From: Hordeum vulgare subsp. vulgare
Taxonomy: Eukaryota; Streptophyta; Magnoliopsida; Poales; Poaceae
Direction of reading: 5' to 3'
DNA: 64,000 nt
Assembly (NCBI RefSeq): GCF_904849725.1
Contig: NC_058520.1
Location: 532,756,083 to 532,820,082 of the forward strand
The notes below the pieces were generated by a model. That model was not told the origin of the DNA. It searched no databases and saw only the letters and a list, made by a program, of their open reading frames with translations. This document shows, piece after piece, positions 36,691 to 48,782 of the stretch. Numbering within the stretch: position 1 is the stretch's first letter; every line of letters begins with the position of its first letter. The translations under genes were made by a program, and so were the position numbers.

Positions 36691-38190
36691 ATGGGTGACG
36701 ATGAGGTATGGGTTGTGGAGTTACCCGAGGCAGTGGTTGCGAACTCGGTCACCCAAGAGGATCTAAACGAGGCTATGTCCACCTTTGATCCTCAGTGGAT
36801 ATCGAGGTAAAAAACATGCTCAAAGATTTCCTTGATGGCTTCAAACTGTCTACTGATCTGTTGCCTCTGGTTAATCCCACTACTTTGGGTTCGGGGACTA
36901 ACTCCGAAAAGGAAAATGCTAGTAGTGATAAAAATAAATTGCCTCAAGGAACAAGTGGGGTAAATACATTTGCCTTGGTTCCTCCTCCCGTGGTCTATGG
37001 AGGACAGGTTCACCCATCGCATATTATTAACCTCGGTCTTCCTCCTAAACTTGTTAAGAATATTTTTGCTAATTGGATTTTTTGTATCAAGGCTCATTTG
37101 AATCACAACTCAACACAAATTTGGAGAATCATTGGGATAGGGTACTACCACATGAATCAAGCAACCTGACGCCAAGAGAAGAGGTCGACAATCAGCTCAA
37201 TCACTCTGCCTTGTTCATCCTTCAAGCAAGAGTTTCTATTGAAGATCTTGCTCACTTGCGTCCCTTCATTCATGCCAAAGATTGTTGGGATCACATCATT
37301 TCCATGTACAAGGGAAGCTCAATTATTCAATGGTCTAACTATGATGTGGTTCTTGATGAGGCCGATGAATTTGCTATGTTTGAGGATGAGGACCCTCGTG
37401 AGCTCTACCGAAGAGTTATAACTCTTGTCGTTTCTCTTCAAGATCATGGAAGCAAAGATGTGGATGAAAATTGGATCAACCGTAACTTTCTCAAGGCTTA
37501 CATGCCTTTCAACAAGTCCATGTCCTCCGTCATCCGTCAAAGGCCGCACTTTCACTCCTTGTCCTCAAGCAATGTGTTGGGCGAGTTTATTGCCATGAAC
37601 ATATTGAACAAGACCGCTGACAATGCTCTAGCTCGTGTTCAACAGTCAAGAAAAGACTCCCCAACCTTGCTTTGAAGGCCAAGGCTGTTTTGGAGGAAGA
37701 TGATGAAGAAGAATAAGAAACTTTCCCCGAAGACACCAAATATGCTTACCACAAGCATATGGCTTTTTCGTTGAGGCAATTTTGGGGCAACAAGAGAAAC
37801 TCAAAGCCCAATTTCTCCAAGAACAACTCAAGTGGGTCCAAAGGCAAGCAACGCGTGAGAGCCTGCTACAATTGTGGCAACGTTAGTCACTTAGTGGCAG
37901 ATTGTTCTTATGAGCAGAGGGAAGACAATGGTGGCAAGCTCATTCGCAAAGACAAGACCAAGTCATTCCCCAACAAGAACAACTTCTCTAAGAAGATGCC
38001 CCAAAAGGTGTTGGTGGCTCGAGAAGAGTACCTCTCCGATGAGAATGATGACGATGATGCAAGTGGTGAAGTGATGGGAATGACCACGGTGGCCATTGTA
38101 TCCTCTTCTCCAAGCAAGGTATCCCTTTTCAAAGCCCCAACGAGAACCGCATTTCCTAGTGCCAGATGGCCGAGGCATCCAACAAGATGA
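36691..38190 (+). pseudogene. Copia gag with CCHC zinc knuckle, frameshifted
   Basis: The start at 36691 (MGDDEVWVVELPEAV) runs into a shift near 36795. The UBN2-like gag region resumes in two further frames (36795-37169 and 37073-37675; for example HWDRVLPHESSN and DCWDHIISMYKGSS). After a stop, 37759-38190 encodes the zinc knuckle CYNCGNVSHLVADC (CX2CX4HX4C intact) and a basic and acidic tail. At least three frame changes; not functional. Confidence 0.75.
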
Positions 38191-38309
38191 CCTCTAACAT
38201 TAAAACTACAAACATCAAAATTACCGTTTCCACTACCCCTTCTCCTATGGATAGTGGTGATGATAAGGAGGAGGTAGATGATGAGTAAAATTCCTTTGAT
38301 AGATTCATG

Positions 38310-39213
38310 AGAATGATCAAGGGTAAAACCAAGAAGCATTTTGTTGCTCTCTTGGAACAACTAGGAGAGGCTAATGACCTCACTGAAACTCATGAAGGAA
38401 CTAACTCTACGTTGCAAGGACATAGTCGTGACTATGTCCATGAGATAGCGGATATTTCCATTGCTCTTGAGGAAGAGCAAGGGCTTAGTTTGGATCTTGA
38501 GGAGTCACACAATGATGACCTTGCTAAATTATAGAAAGATCATGATCATGCTCTTGTTCTTACTCATGTGCTTCAATCCAAAAAGGTTTCACTTGGGGTT
38601 GACCATGTCAGACTCAAGGAAGATCTTGCCATACTTGACAAGGCTCACAATGCTTTGAATAGTGTCCATGCTTCTTTGAAAGAGTCTCATGCTCAACTCC
38701 AAATAAAACTCACTAAGGAAATAGCCACATGTTCTTCGTTTTGTTTTAGTTGATAATGCCCATGCTACCAACCCATGTTGTGAGCATGTACATCTTGTGG
38801 AATAGAATGCCAACTTAAAAGAGCAGTTTGAGAAAGGCCTCGTGACATGCATTCAAGGTGAAAAGAATCTCAATAACCTTCTGAGCAATCAAAAGGAAGT
38901 GGTTGCAAAGGAAGGAGTTGGGTTTACACCCAAGGCCAGGAAGAACAAGAAGATCAAGACCAAAAAACCTCCCCCGCTTAAGGAAACCTTTTTCAAGGCC
39001 TCAGATGGAACTCATGAAAAAGGGAAGGGCAAAGCTAAGGGTGGTAATGCCAAAAAGGGAAAAACCCTCCTTCCCAGCAATGCCAACGACTTTAACCCCT
39101 CTTATGTTTTATGCCGTGCTAGTGATGGAAATGTCTTTGCTAAATTTCTTGGTTCCCCTTATGAGTACATTGAATGGTCTATTTGGGTTTCTAAGGTCCT
39201 TGTTACTAACTGA
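38310..39213 (+). pseudogene. Copia coiled-coil-like gag/pol linker, broken
   Basis: Blocks in different frames rich in Leu, Glu, Lys and Ser (LDLEESHNDDLAKL, RLKEDLAILDKAHNALNSVH, then a Lys-rich part PKARKNKKIKTKKPPPLKET). This long helical linker before the protease is typical of SIRE/Maximus copia elements. Stops near 38532, 38751 and 38804 break it. Confidence 0.55.
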
Positions 39214-39258
39214 GAGGACACATTAAAAAATGGGTACCTAAATACAAGCATTGATCAT

Positions 39259-40300
39259 ATGCAAGAGTTTGCTTCTGGTGGAGTGTCATGGTTCATTGTT
39301 AGCGGAGGGAAAAATCATATGACCGAAAGCAAGAAGTTGGTGGTGTACATTCATCCTGACCCATCCGTGTCCACCCAAGTCTCCTCCGGTGATGATGCAA
39401 TTTCAAAGGTATTGGGTCTTCGAAAGGTGGTAAATTCTTCGGAACTTACCATTGAAAAGGTCATGCTTGTTGAGACCCTTTCATACAATTTACTTTCCGT
39501 TCATCAACTTGCACACATGGGTTTTAGTATGTTCTTTGGTGTTGACTCCGTGGCCCTTTTGTGGAGCAAGATGGCAAGTCAAGAACGATCTCTATGTGGT
39601 TAACTTTTTGGAGCGACCCACTAAGACCGTGACTTGCTGAATGGTTAAAGTTGATGTGGGATGGTTCTGTCATCGCCCGCTAGCCCATGTCAATATGAGA
39701 TCTTTGCAAAGTCTCCTCAAAGGGGATCACGTTCGTTGACTAACAAACGTGAGTTTTGCCAAAGATCGTGCTTGCAGTGCGTACATTGAAGGAAAGCTAC
39801 ATGAGACAGCTCACCGCCCCACGACTACCATATACTCAAAGAGGACCTTGGGGCTCCTCCAAATGGATCTCTTTGTCCTCCATCTTTCCATAGTCTTGGG
39901 GGAAGAAAGTATTGCTTGGTGATAGTGGATGATTACTCAAGATATACTTGGGGTATACTTCTTTAAGAGGAAGAGTGAGACCCAACAAACCGTCATCGAC
40001 TTTGCCGATGAAGTTCAATGTCAACATGAGGCAAAGATATTGATGATTACAAGTGACAATGGCACCGATTTCAAGAATTACACCTTAAATGAATTTTCGA
40101 GTGATGAGGGAACAATACTCCGCACCATATACCCCTCAACAAAATGGTGTAGCAGAAAGGAAGAACCGGACATTAATGGACGCGACAAGAACCATGATGG
40201 CGGAGTCTAAATCTCCGTATAACTTTGGGCCAAAGCCATCAACATCGCATGTCATGCATCTAATCGGCTCTATCTCCGCAAAGGCTTGAACAAGACTCCT
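39259..40300 (+). pseudogene. Copia protease and integrase region, broken
   Basis: The protease site is altered: the family WIVDSGxSxHMTG motif reads WFIVSGGKNHMTE, so the catalytic Asp is lost. The integrase zinc region (HRPLAHVNMRSLQ) and catalytic core (DDYSRYTWG, then ITSDNGTDFKN and APYTPQQNGVAERKNRTLM) are visible across two frames (39929-40210 and 40089-40289). D, D and E positions can be seen but not in one frame. Confidence 0.75.
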
Positions 40301-40387
40301 TATGAAGTTCTTACCGATAACAATCCCAACCTCGAGTACTTTTGGGTGTTTGGTTGTTAGTGTTTCATTCTTAAGAAAAGTGCTTCT

Positions 40388-40915
40388 TTGTCTAAATTTG
40401 AACCTAGAGCTGAAGAGGGCATATTTTTTGGTTATGCTACAAATTCTCGTGCTTACCATGTCCTCAACAAGTCCAATGGACTCATTGGGGAGACGCGTAA
40501 CGTGGAGTTTGATGAGAATAATGGCTCCCAAGTGGAGCAAAGTGGTCTTTGTGATGTAGGTTATGAAATTCCTCCCCAAGACATAAGTAAAATGGGTGTG
40601 GGACACTTCCTACCCATTGAGGAACCCCTTGTGGTCGAAGGAGAAGGACAATGTTCCACTCAAATGGAACCATTACCGACGCAAGACCCACACGCTTCCG
40701 AATAACAAAGTGAGTGCCCTCAACCTGGTGATCAAGATCAAGGAGAAGATCAACCACATGATGGTGCTTCACCAAGTGATGTCCTTGATCAAGCTCACAC
40801 CTATGAGCAAGCTCAAGATCAAGAGCATGCTCAAGATCAAGACCAAGCTCAAGATCAAGAGCATGCTCCCAAAGGTAGTAAAGGTCTCAAAAAGGTTCCT
40901 CCTCAACTTACCCCT
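40388..40915 (+). pseudogene. Copia pol segment before RT, with Gln-Asp repeat linker
   Basis: Encodes the copia integrase C-terminal region (KFEPRAEEGIFFGYATNSRA, YHVLNKSNGLIGETRNVEFD). After a frame change comes a repeat of AGCTCAAGATCAAGAGCATG-type units (about 40790-40870) that would read as Gln-Asp-Gln-Glu-His-Ala repeats. The solo LTR interrupts right after it. Confidence 0.6.
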
Positions 40916-42285
40916 TGATACGTCTCCGTCGTATCTACTTTTCCGAACTCTTTTGCCCTTGTTTTGGACTCTAATTTGCATAATTTGAATGGAACTAACC
41001 CGGACTAACGCTGTTTTCAGCAGAATTGCCATGGTGTTGTTTTTGCGCAGAAATGAAAGTTCTCGAAATGACCTGGAAATTTATGGAGAATTTTTGTGGA
41101 ATATATAAAAAATACTGGCGCAAGAATCAGCGGACGAAGTGGAGCATGGAGCCCACAATCCCACCAGGTGCGGGGCCCCCCTGGCCGCGCCTGGCAGGCT
41201 TGTGGAGTCCACAACACTCCACCGCCTCTAATCTCAGCTCTATTCAATCCGTCTCGCCTGGAAAAAAAATCAAGGAGAAGAGTTCGTTGCGTTTTGCGAT
41301 ACAGAGGTGCCGCCACCTCCTTTTCTTCCTGTGGAGGGACGATCTGGAGTCCGTTCTGGGCTCCGGAGAGGGGAAATCGTCGCCATCATCATCATCAACC
41401 TTCCTTCATCACCAATTCCATGATTCTCTTCACCGTTCGTGAGTAATCTCATCGTAGGCTTGCTGGACGGTGATGGGTTGGATGGGATCTATCATGTAAT
41501 CGAGTTAGTTTTGACGGGGATTGATCCCTAGTATCCACTATGTATCCACTAGGGCCCGAGTGCCATGATTTCAGATCTGAACCTATTATGTTCTCGCCAA
41601 TATATGTGTGTTCTTGATCCTATCTTGCAAGTTGTAGTCACCTACTATGTGTTATGACCCGGCAACCCCGGAGTGACAATAGCCGGAACCACTCCCGGAG
41701 ATGACCATAGTATGAGGAGTTCATGTATTCAGCAAGTGTTAATGCGTCGGTCCGGTTCTTTATTAAAAGGGGAACCTTAATATCCCGTAGTTTCCATTAG
41801 GACCCCGCTGCCACGGGAGGGATGGACAATAGATGTCATGCAAGTTCTTTTCCCTAAGCACGTATGACTACATACGGAATACATGCCTACATTACATTGA
41901 CGAACTGAAGCGAGTTACATATCTCTCCGTGTTATAACGGTTACATTATGAATATCATCCGACATAATAATCCATCACCGATCCAATGCCTACGAGTCTT
42001 TTCCTACTGGTCCTTGCTACGTTACTTTGCTGCTACTGCTGTCACTGCTGCTGCTACTGTTGTTACTCTGCTGCTACTGGTTACTGTTGCTACTGTTGCT
42101 ATCTTACTACTTTTCTACTGATACTTTGCTGCAGATACTAAATCTTTTAGGTGTGGTTGAATTTACAACTCAACTGCTAATACTTGAGAATGTTCTTTGG
42201 CTTCCCCTTGAGTCGAATCAGTAAATTTGGGTTGAATACTCTACCCTCGAAAACTGTTGCGATCCCCTATAATTGTGGGTTATCA
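40916..42285 (+). mobile_element. 1.37-kb gypsy solo LTR, target duplication CCCCT, inside copia pol
   Basis: Begins TGATACGTCTCCGTCG and ends GTGGGTTATCA. It is flanked by a perfect 5-bp direct repeat CCCCT (40911-40915 and 42286-42290). No internal element region is present, so it is a solo LTR left by recombination. It belongs to the same family as the LTRs of the 47079-57167 element, but in the opposite orientation and with a shorter 3' end. A CTG/CTA-rich simple stretch lies at 42020-42120. Confidence 0.9.
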
Positions 42286-42290
42286 CCCCT

Positions 42291-43683
42291 CAGGAGATTC
42301 GATAAAGACGTGCCACCAAGAATGCTGCCAAGCTCATAAAGAATTCGCACGTGTTAGAGAATGTCTACGACAGCTTGATGAAAGGGGTAACCACTCGTCG
42401 ACAATTAACGAACTTTAGTGCCCATCATGCATTTGTTTCTTGCATTGAACCCCTAAAGGTACAAGAAGAACTCGAAGACATGGAGTGGGTTGAAGCCATG
42501 CACGATGAACTCAACAACTTCGAGCGCAAGAAAGTGTGGCGATTGGTGCCAAGACCGAAGCAGAACCACAATGTCATTGGAACCAAGTGTATCTTTAATA
42601 ACAAGCAAGATGCAAACAGTGTTGTCATTCGCAACAAGGCAAGATTGGTAGCACAAGGCTACTCCCAAGTCAAGGGCATCGAGTACGGTGAAACCTTTGC
42701 TCCCACTGCAAACCTTAAATCTATTCGCATGTTTCTTGCATTTCCTTCACATCATAACTTCAAATTATATCAAATGGATGTGAAGAGTGCATTTCTTAAT
42801 ATTCCCCTTAAGGAGTTGGTATATGTCAAGCTACCCCTGGTGTTCGACGATCTCAAATTCCCAAATCATGTTTACATTCTCGATAAGTCACTCTATGGCC
42901 TTAAACAAGCTCCGTGAGTGTGGTATGAGCACCTTATTGAGATGTTACATGATCATGGGCTTGAAATTGGAAAACCAGTCCCACTCTTTTTACTAAGAAG
43001 GTCAAAGGGAGTTTGTTCATATGCCAACTATATGTTTATGGTATTTTCCTTGGTTCTCCTAACAAAAGCTTTTAATGAAGAGTTTGCCACACTAATGACC
43101 AAAGAATTCGAGATGCCTATGAAGGGAGAGTTGAAGTTTTTTCTTGGATTTGAAGTCAAGCAACGAAGTCAAGGAACCTTAATCAATCAAGCAAAAATAT
43201 ACCCAAGATATTCTCAAGAGGTTCAAGATGGATGATCTCGAACCGTCCAAGGCAAAAACTCCCATGCCTCTCAACTGCCATCTTGACCTCGATCCCAATG
43301 GTAAAGCCATGGATCAAAAGGTATATCGTTCTATGATTGGCTCTTTGCTTTACCTTTGTGCATCTAGACTAGATATTATGTTGAGTGTTGGAATTTGTGC
43401 ACAATTTCAATCCACGCCTAAGGAAAGTCACTATGTGGCGGTCAAGCAAATCTTTCGATATTTGGCTTATACCCCAAACTTTGGCTTATGGTATCCCAAA
43501 GGTGCTTCATTTGATCTCATAGGATACTCAGATTCGGATTGGTCAGGACGCCGTGTGGGGAGGAAGTCAACTTTTAGAGTTTGCCAATTACTTGGTCGCT
43601 CTCTCGTAAGTTGGTTTTCAAAGAAACAAAATAGTGTTTCTTTCTCATCCACCGAGGCCGAGTATGCCGCTGCTGCAAGTTGA
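42291..43683 (+). pseudogene. Copia reverse transcriptase and RNase H, inactive
   Basis: RT starts WVEAMHDELNNFERKKVWRL and continues ARLVAQGYSQVKGIEYGETF and QMDVKSAFLN to SLYGLKQAP. A TGA follows at 42915. After it the catalytic YVDD region is replaced by SYANYMFMVFS, so the active-site aspartates are gone. The RNase H block (43228-43683) has SDSDWSGRRVGRKST and FSSTEAEYAAAAS. Clearly dead; it resumes the pol frame split by the solo LTR. Confidence 0.85.
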
Positions 43684-43689
43684 TGTGCT

Positions 43690-44452
43690 CAGTTGCTTTG
43701 GATGAGGCAAACTCTAAATGATTACAGTGTGACTTGTGCAAAGTGCCTCTTTATTGTGATAATGTAAGTGCAATCTCGATCTCCAATAACCCGGTTTAAC
43801 ACTACAAGATGAATCACATTTGTACTCGTCACCATTTCATCTGGGATCATATCAAGCGTGGGGAAATTGTGCAAATTTTACCTTAACACTAATGATCAAC
43901 TTGCAGACATTTTTACAAAGCCATTGAATGAAGAAATATTTTGAGAGATAAGACATGAGCTAAGTATCATTGATTTGAGCAATGTGGATTGAACTTAGGC
44001 ACACCTCACCACTCTCATCATACTATTTTGTTTAGATGTAGGCATGGATTTAGGGGGAGTGTTGTTCTCTCAATGAAATCTCCCTCCCCCCATTACGCAC
44101 AAATCTATCAAGCCTTTCACATTAGTCAATTTAGATGACACTTGTGCTTCAAAGCCGAGTTTTGGTCTTGGGCCCAAGGTTAAAATATTCGCGGTGCCAT
44201 ACCAATTGACTCAAAGATAGGTAGCTTCAGCCACTGCTCCCTCCTACTTGAGGCATTTGCATCTTGAGAGCGTGTTGTATTTCTTTTGTGTCACTCCAAG
44301 TTGATTTCTCTCTCTTTTATTTCTTCACAACTTGGAGTGTCACCATCACTGTGACTGTGTTTCAAAGTCTCATGCCAGTGTGTGTTACCAAAAATATGCT
44401 TCTCTACATGTTTTTTGTCCGTTTGAGACGGTACAACCGCTGCCCTAAGCTG
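43690..44452 (+). other. Copia 3' region without recognised LTR
   Basis: Remains of the pol end (near 43800-43990) are followed by a purine tract ATTTAGGGGGAGT at 44047-44059, which looks like a polypurine tract. The next 390 bp show no match to the copia 5' LTR, so the 3' LTR is missing or replaced. An inverted repeat around CACTCCAAGTTG/CAACTTGGAGTG lies at 44294-44341. Confidence 0.45.
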
Positions 44453-45369
44453 TGATGAGGACATCAACACCATTTTTACACCCACAGCACCACCTTCTAT
44501 ACATACAATACCATTTACTAGATATCGCGCACGCCAATTGAATTACCAGGTACTTTCATTTCTTGGAAAACCTTCTAATGTTCATGAACATATGATGCTG
44601 CCTAAGTGAGATACTTCTGTTGTACTTATGAACGAAGGACCTAGCATGGACAAGAAGGATATCCGTTGGAGCGGGATCAAGCATGGAGAAGAAGGTGCGC
44701 GCGGGAAAGAACAATGAAGCTTCCACTGGTGATTTTCGCACTTTGAAGCCAGCATAAGGAGACAATGAAGGCTTGGACGAAATATTCAAGACACCACTTT
44801 ATAAATTTCATCCATAGGCTATTATAGGTGTTGCGCCACCTTATTTTTGGGCCAGGCCCATGTAATTTCTAAATACCATATTATAGGCTATTTTTAGAGT
44901 CTGTATATGTGGGAAACTGAGTTAGGGTCAGTTTCGGACCCCTCCTCCAAGGGGTCACGAAATTCCTCCTCTATTTCCCCATATATACGGCCCTTAGGGC
45001 GCTGTTTAGACTTGGGTTTTGTTTAGATTACAAGTTATCCATAGCTGCAACTTTGCATTCCTCGTTTGTGTTCCACGACCAGACAAAGACATCACATAAC
45101 CCCACTTTCATCAATAAAGATTTCCTCTTATATTCGTAACATCCAGATTGCAATCTTAGTTTCTTGCTTGTTCTTTGTTTGCATGCAGGAAACAAACCCT
45201 CGTGGTCACGTTGATCGGGCTCCGACGTGGTCAATAACCTCTCGCAGTTGGTTTAGCGATTATTAAGGCGCGACGACCTCACACGTTTGTAGTGGGATCA
45301 TCAAAGTCTACTCCACAAAAACGATAACCACCATCTCATTAAAATACAGGGACAACTTTGCCTCTATCA
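44453..45369 (+). repeat. 5' LTR of the plus-strand gypsy element
   Basis: 917 bp, TGATGAGG...CTCTATCA, with a TATA box at about 44982-44987. The first 300 bp read as a degraded C-terminal extension of pol, because the LTR overlaps the pol frame in this family. Confidence 0.85.
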
Positions 45370-45371
45370 AG

Positions 45372-45386
45372 TGGTATCATATTTCC
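45372..45386 (+). other. Primer binding site of the plus-strand gypsy element
   Basis: TGGTATCATATTTCC two bases after the LTR. The first eight bases match the tRNA-iMet site and the rest has drifted. Confidence 0.75.
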
Positions 45387-45387
45387 A

Positions 45388-46275
45388 GATTGGTCGGTGA
45401 GATTTTACCAGTTTTTCTTAGTTAGATCGCATCCGTTCTTCATATTTATGGTCCACGGAAAAGCCACAAAAAAGTTAGGGTTAGATCATCATATCCGAAC
45501 CAATCTGAGCATTTGCGTAGTCTTTTCAGTATTTTGCTTTGTTGAATTTGCGGTTACATTGTCATGTCGAGTTACTGGTCTTAGCGTCTAGCCCTTTAGA
45601 GTTTCAAGTTCTGTTCACAGGTTGTCACGCCGCCACCGCGCCATCTTTCATCGCTGCCATATACCACCACCACACTACCAACATCGCTGCTGCGATATAC
45701 CACCACCACACCACCATCATCCTTGCTGCCATATATTACCACCACATATCCACCACCAATCCTAGTCTGAGTCCTTGACGTATTAGGTTAATTTCGAGAT
45801 CTTCTTGTTTTCGGTTTTGCGTTTCCTTACCTGAGTAGGTTTCCGAAAAAAAGCACAAAAAAAGAAAATCAGAGTGGCTCTTCCCTTGCTTACATCTAGC
45901 GTCGTGATTTTGTTGGTGTTCTAGGCTCGCATCTCTAGTACGGTCTAGCCTAGGACCAGCACTGTACCGTCGATGAGCGTATTTTCAACTTTGCATCTCT
46001 GAATTGATTACTGCTGACCCTTTTTGCTACTATATTATAAGCCTTCCCATCTCCACATACATCTACATCATGTGTTTTACACCACCTAGCAATCTCTCTA
46101 TCCAAGCTTTGATAGTTTTGCTACACCGGTTGCCGATCACCACATGTTGTTGGGTAAGAACTCGTAAGAATTTGAGATTTGCTTGACGAATTTGTGATAC
46201 ACCACCACCACCACCACCACCACTTCCTAGTAGTCTGTAGGTACATATTCTTCTGTGTTCCTATTGCTACTAACC
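45388..46275 (+). other. Leader of the plus-strand gypsy element
   Basis: Non-coding leader between primer site and gag. It contains CACCAC-rich repeats at about 45655-45760 and a (CAC)n run at 46200-46223. Confidence 0.6.
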
Positions 46276-47073
46276 ATGCCAGGATCACAAGATGACGAGA
46301 TCGACTGGGAGAGCCTAACCAACCGGGATCTCCATGATAAATTTCAGCAAATGATGGCTAACCAGGTACAAGACTTCATGACCAGCCTTGGAAAGGCCAT
46401 GGAGATGCTAGACGGTTTGCAGAAGACATTCGACACCAAGATGGATGCCAAGTTCAATGAGGTGCTTGCCCATCTACCACCACCAGCTGCAGCTTCCGTC
46501 CCTCTCCAACAACAACAACAACAACAACGACGACATCAACGAGGCCCTTTTTTGTGGGATGAGCGTGGCATGTGCCTTACGACCTTGCACATAATACTGG
46601 TGTTGTTGCTCCTACTGCTACTAATGAGGTTTCTGTGGTTGAGAAAAATGAGGATTATGATGATGATAACGATGATGAGGGAGAGGTTGCTCCAAATCAG
46701 CATGAGGGACAACAACCACAACCACAAGCACTAGGCCGTCCACATGGTTACAATCGCAATGGTAGGGCTGCAACACCCCCTCAGGTACGTGATCATGACC
46801 ATCTCCCTAAACTTAAATCGAATATTCCTACATTTGATGGTCGGTATATTCCTGATATATATCTTACTTGGAAGGTAGAAACAGAGCAACATTTTACATG
46901 CTTACAATTTCCCGAGGATAGACGTGTTGCTGCTGCTGTTTGTTCATTCATTAGTTTTTCTTGTGTTTGTGGTGTGAACATTGTAGAATACATCATGCGA
47001 ATATTCCAACTACTTGGGCTGCTTTGAAAAGTGCTATGCGTACTCGTTGGGTTCCACCATATTATCAATGTGA
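46276..47073 (+). pseudogene. Gypsy gag, 5' part
   Basis: Starts MPGSQDDEIDWESLTNRDLH, with a Gln run (CAA repeats, about 46508-46528). It shifts frame near 46570, then continues with an acidic stretch and LKSNIPTFDGRYIPDIYLTW, the gag core. It is interrupted at 47074-47078 (ATTAC) by the nested element. A small shift also occurs near 46930-46980. Confidence 0.8.
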
Positions 47074-47078
47074 ATTAC

Positions 47079-48782
47079 TGCTAACGGCAGTCCCCGGCAA
47101 CGACACTAGAAGAATGTTGTTGACGAGTCCCTAGCTTGTTGCCTTCGCGACAACAGAGCCATAACTGCTCCCAGTTGCTCAACAATTGTCTTGCAATGGC
47201 CCACCAGCGCGTGGGTTCGCGGCAGTTTTCGAGGGTAGAGTATTCGACCCAAATTTGTTGATTCGCCAGGCAGGAGGTGAGAGGATACTCTCGAGTATTA
47301 GCAGCTGAATGTATCAGATTCAACCACACCTGAAAGATTAGTATCTGCAAGCAAAGTATCAGCAGCAAAGTAGTATGATAACAACGGTGTCAGAAACGAT
47401 CTGTTGATGGCAGACTATTCCTAACTGTTGTATCAATGGCGCCAGAAGTTGCCCGTTGACGGGAAATATTCTTCCCCATCAACGCCGTGCGAACAAGAAT
47501 TGTAGCAGGTAGCAGCAGTGTAACGAGTAACATCAGTGACAAGGAACAACAGTAGTGACAGCAGTAGCAAGTAGCAACAGTAGTAACAGCAGCAGAGCAA
47601 AGCAAGTAACAGTTGCAGCAACAGTAGTAACAGCAGCAGAGCAAAGCAAGTAACAACAGCAGTGGGACAAACTCATAGGCAATGGGTCGGTGATTTGTTT
47701 GGATGACATTCATCATGCAATAGTTATAACACGGAGAGATATGTGGCTAGCTCCCGTTCGTCAATGTGATGTAGGCATGCATTCCGTGTGTAGTCATACA
47801 TGCTTAGGGAAAAGAACTTGCATGACATCTATTGTCCATCCCTCCCGTGGCAGCGGGGTCCAAAAGGATACTACAGGATATTAAGGTTCTCCTTTTAATA
47901 AAGAACCAGGACAACGCATTAGCACTTGGTGAACACATGAACTCCTCAAACTATGGTCATCACCGGGAGTGGTTCCGGTTATTGTCACTCCGGGGTTGCC
48001 GGGTCATAACACATAGTAGGTACAACTTGCAAGATCGGATCTAAAACACACATATATTGGTGACAACATAATAATTTCAGATCTGAAATCATGGCACTCG
48101 GGCCCTAGTGACAAGCATTAAGCATGGCAAAGTAATAGAAACATCAATCTCAGAACATACTGGATACTAGGGATCAATCCCCGTCAAAACTAACTCGATT
48201 ACATGATAGATCTCATCCTACCCATCACTGCCCAGCGAGCCTATGAATAGATTACTCACGAACGATGAAGAGCTTCATGGAATTGGAGAGGGAAGAAGGT
48301 TGATGATGACGATGGCGACGATTTCCCCTCTCCGGAGCCCAAAACGGACTCCAGAGCTGTCCTCAAGATGAAGAACAGGATGTGGCGGCGCCTCCGTATC
48401 GCAAACGCGAAGAAATCTTCTCTTCTGATTTTTTTGTGGGCGAAAGTGAATTTATAGAGCTGAGTTTGGGGGCGGCAGAGCCACGTGGGCCCCACAAGCT
48501 TGGTTGCCCCGGCCAGGGGGGTGGCCGCGGCAACAGGGCTTGTGGCCCACTAGCCCATCCCCTCCGGTGGATCTTTGCGCATGTATTTTTCATATTTTCC
48601 AGAAAAATTCTCTGTTAATTTTCAGGACGTTTCGAGAACTTTCATTTCTGCACAAAAACAACACCATGGCGATTCTGCTGAAAACAACGTTAGTCTGGGT
48701 TAGTTCCATTCAAATCATGCAAATTAGAGTCCAAAACAAGGGCAAAAGAGTTTGGAAAAGTAGATACGATGGAGACGTATCA
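47079..48782 (-). repeat. 3' LTR of the nested gypsy element
   Basis: 1,704 bp, TGATACGTCTCCATCG to CTGCCGTTAGCA on the minus strand. TATA CTCTATAAATTC lies near 48446-48458 (complement). A tract of CAGCAG/TAACAG-type units at about 47505-47660 gives spurious Leu-rich frames. The last 50 bases carry a degenerate primer-site-like sequence. Confidence 0.9.

Larger units (their letters stand above)
30213..44452 (+). mobile_element. Decayed Ty1/copia element (SIRE/Maximus-like) split by two solo LTRs
   Basis: Order on the plus strand: 5' LTR (30213-31042 and 35960 to about 36638), tRNA-iMet primer site (36642), gag with CCHC knuckle, protease, integrase, reverse transcriptase, RNase H (to about 43690), and a purine-rich GGGGGAGT near 44055. 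A 3' LTR is not found before 44453, where a gypsy LTR starts, so the 3' end seems lost. Long coiled-coil-like gag sequence and the integrase-before-RT order support a copia element of the SIRE/Maximus lineage. Many stops and shifts make it inactive. Confidence 0.75.

Noticed and set aside
41026..41446. Possible gene of about 138 codons
   Set aside because: Lies inside the solo LTR with clear TG...CA ends and CCCCT duplication. The equivalent LTR copies at 48.5 and 56.9 kb do not conserve the frame.
47390..47716. Leu/Cys-rich minus-strand frames resembling membrane proteins (also 55694-56102)
   Set aside because: Produced by CAG/TAG-type trinucleotide tracts within the two LTR copies of the nested gypsy element.
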